This document shows, piece by piece, positions 25,270 through 31,855 of a stretch of DNA of 31,855 nt (the stretch's first letter is position 1; every line of letters begins with the position of its first letter). Source of the DNA: a virus. The stretch covers positions 1 to 31,855 of the IMG/VR virus record IMGVR_UViG_3300025151_000172; one strand, written 5' to 3'. Below the pieces are notes generated by a model that was not told the origin of the DNA, did no database searches, and saw nothing but the letters and a program-made list of their open reading frames with translations. The position numbers and the translations under genes are program-made.

Positions 25270-25655
25270 TGTCGAAAGACCCAAATTATGCTATAAAGAT
25301 TGAGCAAGCGATCGCAAAGAAATATGGTGAAGAAACAGTCCAAAATCCCAAAAAAACATGGACTGAACAAAAAGATGAAGAATACTTTGCTCAATTAAAA
25401 GAGTCGTATAAAAACAAAAAGCAAGAAGAGGATTACGACAAAAAAGAAGTAAATGGTGTTTTCATACCAAAAAAACTACTTAATAGTGATTCTAATCGTT
25501 CCTGTCCTGTTTGTTCTGTCTATACTACAAAATCACAAGACGACCTTTATTTTACAAAGTTTGATTGCTGTTTTAAGTGTTATATACAATGGGTGGAGGG
25601 CCGAGAGGAAAGATGGAAAACCGGCTGGAGACCAAATAATGAGACTAACAACTAA
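25269..25655 (+). CDS. Zinc-ribbon-like conserved hypothetical protein (128 aa)
   Basis: The start is placed at the ATG that overlaps the preceding stop (TAATG), with GGAGG 4-5 bases upstream, instead of eight codons earlier. The charged N-terminal half begins MSKDPNYAIKIEQAIAKKYG and is rich in Lys, Glu and Asp. The C-terminal half carries C79-x2-C82 (SCPVCS) and C100, C101-x2-C104 (DCCFKC), a likely zinc ribbon, followed by QWVEGREERWKTGWRPN. I recall similar proteins in T4-like marine phages without a known role. It overlaps the next gene by 17 bases. Confidence 0.7.
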   Translation: MSKDPNYAIKIEQAIAKKYGEETVQNPKKTWTEQKDEEYFAQLKESYKNKKQEEDYDKKEVNGVFIPKKLLNSDSNRSCPVCSVYTTKSQDDLYFTKFDCCFKCYIQWVEGREERWKTGWRPNNETNN

Positions 25656-25974
25656 ACTTCTAAAAGACATTATTAAAGAAGAGCTTGATAATATGTCAGA
25701 GGACACATCTCTCGAAGAAGAAATTGAAGAGAACAAAGATGCTATTGTCATGGCTGCAAAGGCTGTGGGAGTCCCTAAAGAACTAGACGAAGGAATTGAG
25801 AACATAACACCAGAAAACATTATGGTAGTTTTACAAGCTCTCATGAAAATGGGAGTAGAACTGTCTCCCGCTATTCTAGGTGGAGGAGCACTTGCCGCCG
25901 CTATGAAGATTAAAGATGCTATGAAAGATCAGGAAGTCGATGACGATCCACGCTTTTACGATGATGAGGACTAA
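25639..25974 (+). CDS. Acidic hypothetical protein with LLKDIIKEEL N-terminus (111 aa)
   Basis: The start at 25639 is chosen over longer options because GGAG lies 8 bases upstream and because MRLTTKLLKDIIKEEL is a typical N-terminal helix of small phage proteins. The following ~70 residues are acidic, with a glycine/alanine-rich SPAILGGGALAAAM segment, and the end is strongly acidic (DDDPRFYDDED). No signal peptide. It lies just before the packaging genes; function not known. Confidence 0.65.
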   Translation: MRLTTKLLKDIIKEELDNMSEDTSLEEEIEENKDAIVMAAKAVGVPKELDEGIENITPENIMVVLQALMKMGVELSPAILGGGALAAAMKIKDAMKDQEVDDDPRFYDDED

Positions 25975-25977
25975 ACA

Positions 25978-26511
25978 ATGGCAACAACATTAGAAATTAT
26001 TCAGGGCTTAGCCCAAGCCGCTTCTAGAGCATATGATGGTGCTCATATGGAAAATTATAACGACGATGGTCGTGCTCGTACTGCCAAGTTGCAACGAGAA
26101 GAGGGTGATCCAATTTTAGACCGTCGAGTTATGGACGGATTCAAAGTTAGATTTTCAGGCCCTAATCTTATAATTTCATATCAATCTGAGATCAAGCTCA
26201 AAGAAGTTTATGCTGGTGGTTTTGAAAATGAAATTAACAGAAGAATCAATGAAATAAAAAAGTTTCTTCAAAAAGAGTATAAGGCAATCACTGGTGAGTC
26301 TGTGTCACTCACGAAACAAGGCGAATCAGATATTCTCGTTCAGTCTACCTCTCGCATACACTCTTGGGTCCAAGCACAATGCACTTACAAGATTGGTAAA
26401 GTGAATGCAGATGGCATACTTCAGCCGTCAGAGCCAACTGTCCGAGAGATTACAAAAAAGTTTCTTGAGAAAGCATCTACAAAGCGACCACGTAACGATA
26501 CAAGGAAATAA
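25978..26511 (+). CDS. Conserved hypothetical protein upstream of terminase (177 aa)
   Basis: Begins 3 bases after the previous stop and overlaps the terminase start as TAATG. The sequence has an N-terminal helix TLEIIQGLAQAASRAYDGA, the block REEGDPILDRRVMDGFKVRF, beta-like GPNLIISYQSEIKLKEVY, an amphipathic helix INEIKKFLQKEYKAITG, and a basic tail ending KRPRNDTRK. A compact protein immediately upstream of the large terminase sits where a small terminase often does, but there is no visible helix-turn-helix, so I do not assign it. Confidence 0.7.
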   Translation: MATTLEIIQGLAQAASRAYDGAHMENYNDDGRARTAKLQREEGDPILDRRVMDGFKVRFSGPNLIISYQSEIKLKEVYAGGFENEINRRINEIKKFLQKEYKAITGESVSLTKQGESDILVQSTSRIHSWVQAQCTYKIGKVNADGILQPSEPTVREITKKFLEKASTKRPRNDTRK

Positions 26512-28094
26512 TGGGGCTTGAGTTATCAAAGAAAGAAATCGTAAAAGAAATTGTAAAATCGGGTAAGGATCCGATTTACTTTATTAACACTTATTGCCGC
26601 ATTTCGCATCCTCAAAAGGGTCTTATAAAATTTGATACTTTCCCATACCAAGACGATCTTCTTCAAGATTTTAATGATTTCCGTTTCACGGTTATCTTAA
26701 AAGCCAGACAGTTAGGCATCTCAACGATTACTGCCGCCTATATTGTCTGGCTTATCTTATTTCATCGTGATAAGAATGTGATGGTGCTTGCAACAAAGTT
26801 TGCAACGGCTGCGAATCTTGTGAAGAAAGTAAAGGCAATCATGAAGAACCTGCCTGATTGGATTCGTATAACAGATATCGCAATTGATAATAGAACTTCA
26901 TTTGAACTGTCCAATGGTTCTCAAATCAAAGCATCATCTACTTCTGGAGATGCAGGTCGTTCAGAGGCTCTTTCGCTTCTCGTAATTGATGAGGCTGCTT
27001 TTGTTGATGGCCTAGATGAACTATGGACTGCTCTTTATCCTACACTTTCAACAGGTGGTCGATGTATCGCTCTTAGTACACCCAATGGTGTTGGTAATTG
27101 GTTTCACAAAACTTATGTAGATGCTGTGGATAGCCAGAATGACTTCAAGGCAGTTAATCTCCCATGGGATGTTCATCCCGAAAGAGATATGGCATGGTTT
27201 AGAAACGAAACAAAAAACATGTCAAAGCGACAAATCGCCCAAGAGCTTGAGTGCAACTTTAACTCCTCTGGTGAAACCGTTTTACAATCAGAGGACATGG
27301 AATGGGCGAACTCCTGTGTCTGCGACCCTATTTACAAGACAGGGTTCGATCGTAACTTCTGGATCTGGGAGAAATACCAAGATGATTCTAAATATCTGCT
27401 TGTTGCTGACGTTGCTCGTGGTGATGGAGCAGATTATTCTGTTTTTCATGTCATTAAACTGGAAACGATGGAAGTCGTCGCAGAATACCAAGGAAAACCA
27501 ACGCTAGATCATTATGCCGATATTTTGTTTGATGCTGGTCGAGAATATGGAAATTGTCTTTTAGTTGTAGAAAATAATGGCATTGGTATTTCTGTTCTTG
27601 AAAAACTTATCAATAAAAGTTATCCAAACTTATACTATTCCATTAAAGGCACACACGAATATATTGAGCAACACAAAGCCGAATATGCTTCTAATTCTGT
27701 TCCGGGATTTACCAACTCATCGAAAACAAGACCTCTTATTGTGGCTAAAATGGAAGAGTACATAAGAAACAGACTAATTACTGTTAGATCTTCTCGACTT
27801 TTTCATGAATTTAAGACTTTTATCTGGCATAATGGGAGACCACAAGCAATGCGTTCGTACCATGACGATTTGGTTATGTCTTTGTCAATTGCTTGTTGGG
27901 TGAGAGATACAGCGATAGAGGTAGATCAAAGAGATGTTGCCTATAAAAAGGCAATGATGGATGGTATGTTTCTGAACAGCACAAGAATGAATACAACCAT
28001 TAAAGGACAAGATGGGTATTCTGAAACATTTAATGAGAAATATCGTGATCAAATCAAACAAAAGAAAGATTTTCTTTGGATTTATAAAGGATAA
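26511..28094 (+). CDS. Large terminase subunit, T4 gp17-like (527 aa)
   Basis: The DNA packaging motor: an ATPase that translocates DNA into the prohead and a nuclease that cuts concatemers. ATPase motifs: a deviant Walker A, LKARQLGIST, near residues 63-72; Walker B LLVIDEAAF near 155-163; the coupling motif ALSTPNG near 187-193. The RNase H-like nuclease has D in LLVADVARGDGADYS near 296-310, E in LLVVENNGIG near 350 and the closing acidic pair in YHDDLVMSLS near 450. Domain order and length are close to T4 gp17 (610 aa). AAGGA precedes the ATG. The portal follows after 3 bases. Confidence 0.93.
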   Translation: MGLELSKKEIVKEIVKSGKDPIYFINTYCRISHPQKGLIKFDTFPYQDDLLQDFNDFRFTVILKARQLGISTITAAYIVWLILFHRDKNVMVLATKFATAANLVKKVKAIMKNLPDWIRITDIAIDNRTSFELSNGSQIKASSTSGDAGRSEALSLLVIDEAAFVDGLDELWTALYPTLSTGGRCIALSTPNGVGNWFHKTYVDAVDSQNDFKAVNLPWDVHPERDMAWFRNETKNMSKRQIAQELECNFNSSGETVLQSEDMEWANSCVCDPIYKTGFDRNFWIWEKYQDDSKYLLVADVARGDGADYSVFHVIKLETMEVVAEYQGKPTLDHYADILFDAGREYGNCLLVVENNGIGISVLEKLINKSYPNLYYSIKGTHEYIEQHKAEYASNSVPGFTNSSKTRPLIVAKMEEYIRNRLITVRSSRLFHEFKTFIWHNGRPQAMRSYHDDLVMSLSIACWVRDTAIEVDQRDVAYKKAMMDGMFLNSTRMNTTIKGQDGYSETFNEKYRDQIKQKKDFLWIYKG

Positions 28095-28097
28095 ATT

Positions 28098-30080
28098 ATG
28101 GCTCCACGTAACCGTAAAAGAATAAACAGAGGTAAGAATCCCAATAATGCAAACAGTGAATTGTTTAAATCACTAACTCGTTTGTTTTCGGGACCTATCA
28201 CAACAAGAAGAACACAGACTGGTAGACAACTCCGCCGAAGACACTTGGACATGTATGCAAAAGAGTTCAGGTCAGCATCAGGAAAGCAGTTTAAAAAAGC
28301 AGATAGTTACTCGCCCATGAGTCAGCTTAATGCTTCAATGTTTTCAAATCGCAATCGTGCTGAAAGATATATAGATTTTGATGAGATGGAGTACACTCCT
28401 GAGATTGCATCGTCTTTGGACATTTATGCAGACGAGATGACAACACACTCAGCACTTCAGCCAATGTTAGGCATAAAGTGCTCTAATGAAGAGATATCAT
28501 ATCTTTTGCAAAATCTATATCACAAAGTTTTAAATATTGATTATAACCTTTTTGGTTGGTGCCGAACAATGTGTAAATATGGTGATTTGTTTTTGTATTT
28601 AGATATTGACGACACGAGAGGGATTCAAAACTGTATTGGTCTGCCTGCCCAAGAGATTGAGAGACTTGAAGGCGAAGATGAAAGTAATCCAAACTATGTC
28701 CAGTTTCAGTGGAACTCTGGAGGCATGACTTTTGAGAATTGGCAGATTGCACATTTTCGTATTCTTGGTAACGATAAGTTTGCTCCATATGGAACTTCTG
28801 TTCTCGAACCTGCTCGTCGAATATGGAGACAGTTGACAATGCTTGAAGATGCCATGATGGCTTATCGTATTGTCCGAGCACCAGAAAGGCGACTTTTTAA
28901 GATTGATGTCGGTAACATTGCACCTGAAGATGTAGAGCAATACATGCAAAAGGTAATGACACAAATGAAGAGACATCAAGTTGTTGATCCAACAACGGGA
29001 CGAGTCGATCTTCGATACAATCCGCTCTCAATTGAAGAAGATTACTTTATACCTGTCCGTGGTGGCACGGCATCAGATATTTCAAACCTTCCGGGCTCCT
29101 CTTACAATGGCGGTATCGATGATGTGAAATATCTTCGAGATAAATTATTTTCCGCACTAAAAATTCCTCAATCATACCTCTCTATGGGAGAAGGTGCCAC
29201 CGAAGACAAGACAACATTAGCACAAAAAGATATTCGTTTTGCAAGAACGATTCAAAGATTGCAGAGAGTGATCATTGCAGAGCTTGAAAAGATTGGTATA
29301 ATCCATTTGTTTACCCTTGGCTTTCGTGGAGATGATTTGTTATCATTCAAGCTTTCCCTTAACAACCCATCTAAGATCGCAGAACTACAAGAACTTGAAC
29401 ATTGGAAACAAAAGTTTGATGTTGCCTCAAATGCTACTGAGGGTTATTTTTCAAAACGCTGGATCGCAGAACACATGTTTGGAATGTCCGCAGATGAATT
29501 TATTAGAAATCAAAGAGAGATGTTCCATGATAGAAAGTTCGCAGCCGCCCTTGAAGCTGCTACCGAACCAGAAGGTGAAAAAGATTCTAAAGGTTCTGGA
29601 GGCGGTGGCCTTGGAGACCTTGATCTTGGTGGCGATACAGGCGGAGGTCTTGGGGATCTTGATCTTGGCGGAGGTGCCACTGACACACCAGCCGATACAC
29701 CTGCTGCTGATACACCAGCCGCCGGACCTGCTGCTGGAGGCGATGATGAACCAACCCTCCTCGCAGAACCACCCGCAAAACGAAATGATGATGCCAAACC
29801 ACGAGGTCCATATAAAAGACATCAAACATCGTATGACAAAGGCGGTCGAACAAAAAATTATAAAAACATTGCCACTGGTGGCGAAATCCGTGGTTCAACA
29901 GACAGAACAACATTTCCGGGCAAGACTGGTTTCGGAGGTCTAGATTCGCTAACTAAAGGAATGTTCGAGGAAAACCGACAAACAGAGAATTTGGAAGAAC
30001 AAAAACTATTTACCATTAGCAATGATGTAAAAGTATTATTACAAAGTTTAATCAGGGAAGATGAGCATGAAACACAATAA
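28098..30080 (+). CDS. Portal protein, T4 gp20-like, with C-terminal extension (660 aa)
   Basis: Forms the dodecameric ring at the capsid vertex through which DNA passes. The typical segments are SSLDIYADEMTTHS near residue 97, the APERRLFKIDVGN strand near 260, and IDDVKYLRDKLFSALKIPQSYL near 340-361 followed by a helical RFARTIQRLQRVI, matching the gp20 core order. T4 gp20 is about 524 aa; here ~150 residues follow the core. They start with two exact 11-residue Gly/Asp/Leu repeats, continue as an Asp-Thr-Pro-Ala linker, then a basic region (KPRGPYKRHQ), ending in an amphipathic VLLQSLIREDE. AAAGGA precedes the ATG. It overlaps the next gene. Confidence 0.9.
   Translation: MAPRNRKRINRGKNPNNANSELFKSLTRLFSGPITTRRTQTGRQLRRRHLDMYAKEFRSASGKQFKKADSYSPMSQLNASMFSNRNRAERYIDFDEMEYTPEIASSLDIYADEMTTHSALQPMLGIKCSNEEISYLLQNLYHKVLNIDYNLFGWCRTMCKYGDLFLYLDIDDTRGIQNCIGLPAQEIERLEGEDESNPNYVQFQWNSGGMTFENWQIAHFRILGNDKFAPYGTSVLEPARRIWRQLTMLEDAMMAYRIVRAPERRLFKIDVGNIAPEDVEQYMQKVMTQMKRHQVVDPTTGRVDLRYNPLSIEEDYFIPVRGGTASDISNLPGSSYNGGIDDVKYLRDKLFSALKIPQSYLSMGEGATEDKTTLAQKDIRFARTIQRLQRVIIAELEKIGIIHLFTLGFRGDDLLSFKLSLNNPSKIAELQELEHWKQKFDVASNATEGYFSKRWIAEHMFGMSADEFIRNQREMFHDRKFAAALEAATEPEGEKDSKGSGGGGLGDLDLGGDTGGGLGDLDLGGGATDTPADTPAADTPAAGPAAGGDDEPTLLAEPPAKRNDDAKPRGPYKRHQTSYDKGGRTKNYKNIATGGEIRGSTDRTTFPGKTGFGGLDSLTKGMFEENRQTENLEEQKLFTISNDVKVLLQSLIREDEHETQ
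29601..29672 (+). repeat. Two 11-codon repeats in the portal C-terminal linker
   Basis: GGGLGDLDLGG is encoded at 29601-29633 and again at 29640-29672, with two codons between. The copies differ at some third positions, so the peptide rather than the DNA is conserved. A run of DTPA/PAA codons follows to about 29738. Confidence 0.85.
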
Positions 30081-30870
30081 GAAAAGAAATACCGCTTTTC
30101 TTTACGAATGCTTAGTAAAAGAACTAACAAAAGCAATCGTAAGAAATGACATGGTGACCAAGAACAATTTGATCGAGATCATTAAAGAAAATTTTAAAGC
30201 GGGAACAATCCTTAAAAAAGAACTTGACATTTACAAGTCACTCTTAGAGGGAACCGGCGAGAAAGAATATTCACGATCACTTAGAGTCATTTATGAAATA
30301 AAAAAAGACTTTGATGATCTTGATCGTAAAGCGGTATTCAATGCTCAGACCAAACTTATCAAGACAATGAATGAAAACTTTGATCCTTCTATTTGGTCTA
30401 ACTTTCTTCCTAATTATAAAAACATAGCAACATCAGGTTTATTTTTTAATCAGGGTAAACTTGCCGCAAAGAAAAGGCTGCTTATTGAAAACAGAGTAGT
30501 GCAGTTTCGACAAGAGAGACTTGTGGAATCAAAAATGGAACATGTAGACAATCTTACATATAAAACATTTGTCAACAAATTCAATGAGACTTACGGAGAG
30601 TCTTTGAGAAAAGAGCAAAGAGAATTGCTTACAAACTTTATTATTTCGTTCTCGGACAATGGTGTCGGACTTAAATCTTTCATAAATGAAGAGATACATC
30701 GACTCCGCAGTTCGTTAGAAAGTTTGAACGAAAATCAATATGCCCATAATGCATCAAAAGTTGTCAATAAACTCAATAGTTTTAGTGAGAGAAGAATAGA
30801 CGAACAAATGCTTAGGGATTTGTTTTTCATTCAAGATTTAGTGCATGAGGTAACAAAAAATGGCAATTAA
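30067..30870 (+). CDS. Conserved hypothetical protein after the portal (267 aa)
   Basis: The ATG at 30067 is preferred over the one at 30061 because AGGGA at 30054-30058 is 8 bases from it and almost abuts the earlier one. The protein opens MKHNKKRNTAFLYECLVKEL and is largely helical and basic, with blocks LDRKAVFNAQTKLIKTMNEN, PNYKNIATSGLFFNQGKLAAKKRLL and LLTNFIISFSDNGVGLKSFINEEI. From memory, proteins with this opening follow the portal in T4-like marine phages, with no proven role. A head-assembly or scaffold function is only inferred from position. Confidence 0.72.
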   Translation: MKHNKKRNTAFLYECLVKELTKAIVRNDMVTKNNLIEIIKENFKAGTILKKELDIYKSLLEGTGEKEYSRSLRVIYEIKKDFDDLDRKAVFNAQTKLIKTMNENFDPSIWSNFLPNYKNIATSGLFFNQGKLAAKKRLLIENRVVQFRQERLVESKMEHVDNLTYKTFVNKFNETYGESLRKEQRELLTNFIISFSDNGVGLKSFINEEIHRLRSSLESLNENQYAHNASKVVNKLNSFSERRIDEQMLRDLFFIQDLVHEVTKNGN

Positions 30871-31477
30871 TGTTAAAGTTGCTGGTGTATCTCAACCCGT
30901 TATGATTGATACATCAATCGGTGTGAGAATTGACAATAATCCAAGCATCGGAGTAACGATTAATAATCCCAATCTTCATGAGGTCAAATTCAAGCTTAAT
31001 ATTCGAGAAGCACACAATGGAGACTTGATGATTTTTGATCATCCGGATATTGACATCGTTATCATGAAAGAAAGGAAAAAAGTTGTTACCTTTGCAAAAG
31101 ATCTTGCAACCGATGTTGTTTATGGCACATCTTCAAGGCTTATGGAAAGACTTCGCAAAAAAGGTGTCATTGCTTTTGACACCATTCAAGGCGGAAATGT
31201 ATATGGATCTCTAGAGGGACAACTTCTTGAAATGAAAGACCCAGAACAAAAAGATATGGAGATGCCTCTCTTGTTAAATCAAATATCCGAATGGATTGAA
31301 AGCGAAAGACCATATTTTGAAACTGTTGAGGATTATGAGCAAATGTATGACAACGATTTGACTCATCCTAACCAAGATAACTCAACAGAGCTTGGAGAGG
31401 TACCACAGGCTGCCAAGAAAGGATCAATTGAGCCATACATATTTGGTGCATATCCTTACGGTGGCTATTATTATTAG
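30860..31477 (+). CDS. Conserved hypothetical protein in head block (205 aa)
   Basis: Overlaps the preceding gene by 11 bases. The N-terminal ~100 residues look beta-rich, with related segments IGVRIDNNPSIGVTINNPNL and HEVKFKLNIREA, then HPDIDIVIMKERKKVVTFAK. The block YGTSSRLMERLRKKGVIAFDTIQGGNVYGSLEGQL follows, and the C-terminus is acidic, ending in a Tyr/Gly-rich FGAYPYGGYYY. No membrane segment or catalytic motif was recognised. Probably a head or assembly protein by position. Confidence 0.7.
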   Translation: MAINVKVAGVSQPVMIDTSIGVRIDNNPSIGVTINNPNLHEVKFKLNIREAHNGDLMIFDHPDIDIVIMKERKKVVTFAKDLATDVVYGTSSRLMERLRKKGVIAFDTIQGGNVYGSLEGQLLEMKDPEQKDMEMPLLLNQISEWIESERPYFETVEDYEQMYDNDLTHPNQDNSTELGEVPQAAKKGSIEPYIFGAYPYGGYYY

Positions 31478-31485
31478 AGGTAAAA

Positions 31486-31830
31486 ATGAACGTAAACTTT
31501 TTAGAATTTGACGCCGGATGGCTATGGTTTATATTAGCCGCATACGGATTGACTCAAATACTTGTCTATGGCTCAATCTTTGATCAGATCCGTCCCGCTA
31601 AAGATGCTTACCGTGGATGGGGGAAAGTCTGGCACTGTCCTATGTGTATGGGATTTTGGGTTGGAGCCCTTTTATTTACACTAAATGGATTTACCGAACT
31701 ATTTACATTTGATTATACATTCGCAAATTTTTTAATTTGTGGGTGGATGGCATCTGGAACATCATATTTTTTAAGTATGCTTGTGAACGATGACGGAATC
31801 AAGATTAACCAAGGAGCAAAAAATGAATAA
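31486..31830 (+). CDS. Small membrane protein with HCPMCxGFWVG motif (114 aa)
   Basis: GAGG lies 5 bases before the ATG. Three hydrophobic segments are visible: WLWFILAAYGLTQILVY, FWVGALLFTLNGFTELF and FANFLICGWMASGTSYFLSM. A CxxCxGFWxG motif between the first two resembles the DUF1360 family of small membrane proteins found in phages and bacteria, whose role is unknown. The final residues KINQGAKNE overlap the next start codon by 8 bases. Confidence 0.7.
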   Translation: MNVNFLEFDAGWLWFILAAYGLTQILVYGSIFDQIRPAKDAYRGWGKVWHCPMCMGFWVGALLFTLNGFTELFTFDYTFANFLICGWMASGTSYFLSMLVNDDGIKINQGAKNE

Positions 31831-31855
31831 GAAATGGATGCTACAACCAGTTCGT
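31823..31855 (+). CDS. Start of a gene cut by the right edge
   Basis: AAGGAG at 31811-31816 followed 6 bases later by ATG at 31823; the frame reads MNKKWMLQPVR and is open at the window end. The position after the portal block suggests a head gene such as a prohead protease or scaffold, but 11 residues do not allow identification. Confidence 0.6.
   Translation, partial: MNKKWMLQPVR

Noticed and set aside
25453-25638. N-terminal extension with a hydrophobic stretch on the acidic protein starting 25639
   Set aside because: It is read out of frame through the zinc-ribbon gene; the better ribosome-binding site and the typical N-terminus are at 25639.
29317-29943. 208-codon + strand frame within the portal region
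   Set aside because: Out-of-frame shadow of the portal gene; the portal reading frame has recognisable motifs across the region and this one has none.
30224-30229. ACTTGACA resembling the promoter family box
   Set aside because: No -10 box follows at the right distance and it is in the middle of a gene.
1-31855. tRNA genes, CRISPR arrays, insertion sequences, integrase or attachment sites
   Set aside because: Gaps between genes are too short for tRNAs, no regularly spaced repeats were seen, and no transposase or integrase motifs appear in any frame.

Overview
The window looks like a densely packed segment of a tailed-phage (Caudoviricetes) genome. Every supported gene is on the + strand, neighbouring genes usually overlap by 1 to 20 bases or are separated by a few bases, and there is no gene-free stretch above about 55 bases. 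The large terminase (26511-28094) and portal (28098-30080) carry T4 gp17-like and gp20-like motifs, the primase resembles T4 gp61, and an Mre11/Rad50-type protein corresponds to T4 gp47 and gp46 joined in one chain. The sequence is AT-rich. Several hypothetical proteins have the look of families I associate with uncultivated marine T4-like phages; that association is from memory and was not checked. The host is not identifiable. Near-consensus sigma70 promoters and lipobox signals point to a Gram-negative bacterium read by ordinary sigma70-type polymerase.

Layout. (1) 1-17932: eight large genes, very probably virion proteins (tail, baseplate, fibre or decoration). They include a 5'-truncated protein with a lectin-like domain, proteins sharing an inserted beta-rich module, two genes sharing an LTxxGR N-terminal module and a pair of tandem paralogues. 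(2) 17929-23673: a nucleic-acid and small-protein module with a RuvC-like resolvase, a Zn-finger/Toprim primase, a small barrel-like protein, two tiny acidic lipoproteins (one only 47 aa), a thioredoxin and the fused SbcD-SbcC protein. Four strong sigma70-type promoters sit in this module and share an extended sequence. (3) 23670-25974: small genes encoding a holin-like protein, two coiled-coil membrane or exported proteins, two cysteine-cluster proteins and an acidic protein. (4) 25978-31855: packaging and head genes (a conserved hypothetical, terminase, portal, two hypotheticals, a membrane protein and the first codons of another gene).

How it works together. The structural block and the packaging/head block look like translationally coupled late operons. 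The middle module has its own promoters, which suggests separate, probably early, expression. It combines primer synthesis, recombination-dependent repair or replication (Mre11/Rad50 plus resolvase) and envelope-directed lipoproteins. The strongest unexplained signals are the promoter family, whose -35 box supplies the last sense codon and stop codon of three upstream genes, and a pair of mutually exclusive RNA hairpins over the thioredoxin ribosome-binding site. No tRNA, CRISPR array, insertion sequence, attachment site or replication origin was recognised.
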